This document shows positions 5,908 to 6,709 of a stretch of 6,709 bases of DNA, piece by piece (the first letter of the stretch is position 1; each line of letters starts with the position of its first letter). The stretch is taken from assembly GCA_017508505.1 (NCBI GenBank), contig JAFVYT010000148.1:1-6709 (forward strand), given 5' to 3'. The DNA is from Clostridia bacterium (lineage in GTDB: Bacteria; Bacillota_A; Clostridia; Oscillospirales; SIG627). The notes below the pieces were generated by a model. It ran no database searches. It was not told the origin of the DNA and saw only the letters and a list, made by a program, of their open reading frames with translations. The position numbers were made by a program, and so were the translations under genes.

Positions 5908-5934
5908 CGGATTTCCGTTCGGGGCGTTTTTTTT
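5899..5934 (+). terminator. T-box regulated intrinsic terminator
   Basis: A perfect 12-bp stem, CGCCCCGAACGG (5899-5910) with CCGTTCGGGGCG (5915-5926), closes a 4-base loop (ATTT). Eight T residues follow (5927-5934). It shares its 5' strand with the antiterminator, so it forms by default when tRNA-Trp is charged. Confidence 0.95.
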
Positions 5935-6029
5935 CGGAGGCTTGTGATGTTATCGATCTTATTAAAGGAGCGATGGTGTGACTGAACACAGAAGCGATCG
6001 GATCACACTTACATTTTTGGAGGTAAATT
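5935..6029 (+). other. Post-terminator trpB leader with a possible 12-residue leader ORF
   Basis: This is the 95-base stretch between the T-box terminator and trpB. It can encode MLSILLKERWCD (ATG 5947, TGA 5983-5985), with CGGAGG (5935-5940) 6 bases before the ATG and one Trp codon at 5974-5976. Overlapping the end of that ORF, GTGTGA (5976-5981) can pair with TCACAC (6003-6008) across a 21-base loop; GTGT (5976-5979) can instead pair with ACAC (5986-5989). Neither is a terminator, since the following T run is short and displaced. The trpB site GGAGG is at 6019-6023. Translation of the small ORF and any role for the hairpins are unproven; a stretch this short can hold such an ORF by chance. 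Confidence 0.3.

Positions 6030-6709
<680 letters not shown>

Larger units (their letters stand above)
5667..5934 (+). promoter_or_regulatory. T-box riboswitch, tryptophan specific (UGG specifier)
   Basis: A complete T-box leader that senses the charging state of tRNA-Trp. In Stem I, CGAG (5677-5680) pairs with CTCG (5757-5760) below the specifier loop. AGTA (5681-5684) faces GGAA-TGG-A (5749-5756), placing the specifier codon UGG at 5753-5755 followed by the usual purine. TTGCT (5690-5694) pairs with AGCAA (5742-5746) above it. The distal part has AGAGAG (5706-5711) and a GGTGGGTGAAAGC-like apical region. A Stem II-like hairpin with an AGTA/GAC S-turn pattern follows (GGCCC 5784-5788 with GGGCC 5801-5805). 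The T-box sequence GGGTGGTACCGCG is at 5868-5880 and a terminator ends the element. Uncharged tRNA-Trp would bind the specifier and the UGGU bulge, favouring read-through. The Trp codon agrees with the trpB gene downstream. Confidence 0.96.

Noticed and set aside
5721..5981. An 86-codon open frame across the T-box leader.
   Set aside because: It lies over the structured T-box elements and terminator, and its translation resembles no protein; it is a by-product of the RNA sequence.

Overview
The window looks like chromosomal DNA of an endospore-forming, moderately GC-rich member of the Clostridia (Firmicutes). The evidence is a SpoIIGA/pro-sigma-E gene pair, AGGAGG-type ribosome binding sites ahead of most genes, strong TTGaca/TATAAT promoters, a T-box riboswitch, and a CD1247-type protein after efp. 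All recognised genes lie on the + strand. I see no mobile element, CRISPR array, tRNA or rRNA. The gene content is mostly core. I found no convincing new defence or mobile system; the more unusual material is in the trpB leader and in a few small proteins.

Layout. (1) 1-1017: the C-terminal end of SpoIIGA, the protease that activates sigma-E, followed by sigE with its cleavable pro-sequence. (2) 1018-2669: a short promoter-bearing gap, then a YqeG-family HAD phosphatase whose stop overlaps the start of an M24B Xaa-Pro peptidase. (3) 2670-3763: a near-consensus promoter, efp (elongation factor P), a CD1247-type zinc-ribbon protein, and an intrinsic terminator that closes the unit. (4) 3780-5635: a tightly coupled cassette of a C_GCAxxG_C_C putative redox protein, two half-size chromate-transporter (CHR) proteins that would form one transporter, and a 68-residue protein I do not recognise. 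Three of the four genes overlap or nearly abut the preceding one. (5) 5632-6709: a promoter whose -35 box covers the stop codon of the 68-residue gene, a tryptophan-specific T-box leader (UGG specifier, antiterminator and competing terminator), a 95-base post-terminator leader, and the 5' two-thirds or so of trpB.

How the genes work together. SpoIIGA and sigma-E form the mother-cell activation step of sporulation. The peptidase and efp are neighbours as in Bacillus subtilis (yqhT-efp). The redox protein and CHR pair probably act in the same process, substrate unknown. The T-box lets uncharged tRNA-Trp switch on trpB, so tryptophan synthase beta is made when tryptophan is scarce. The specifier and the downstream gene support each other.
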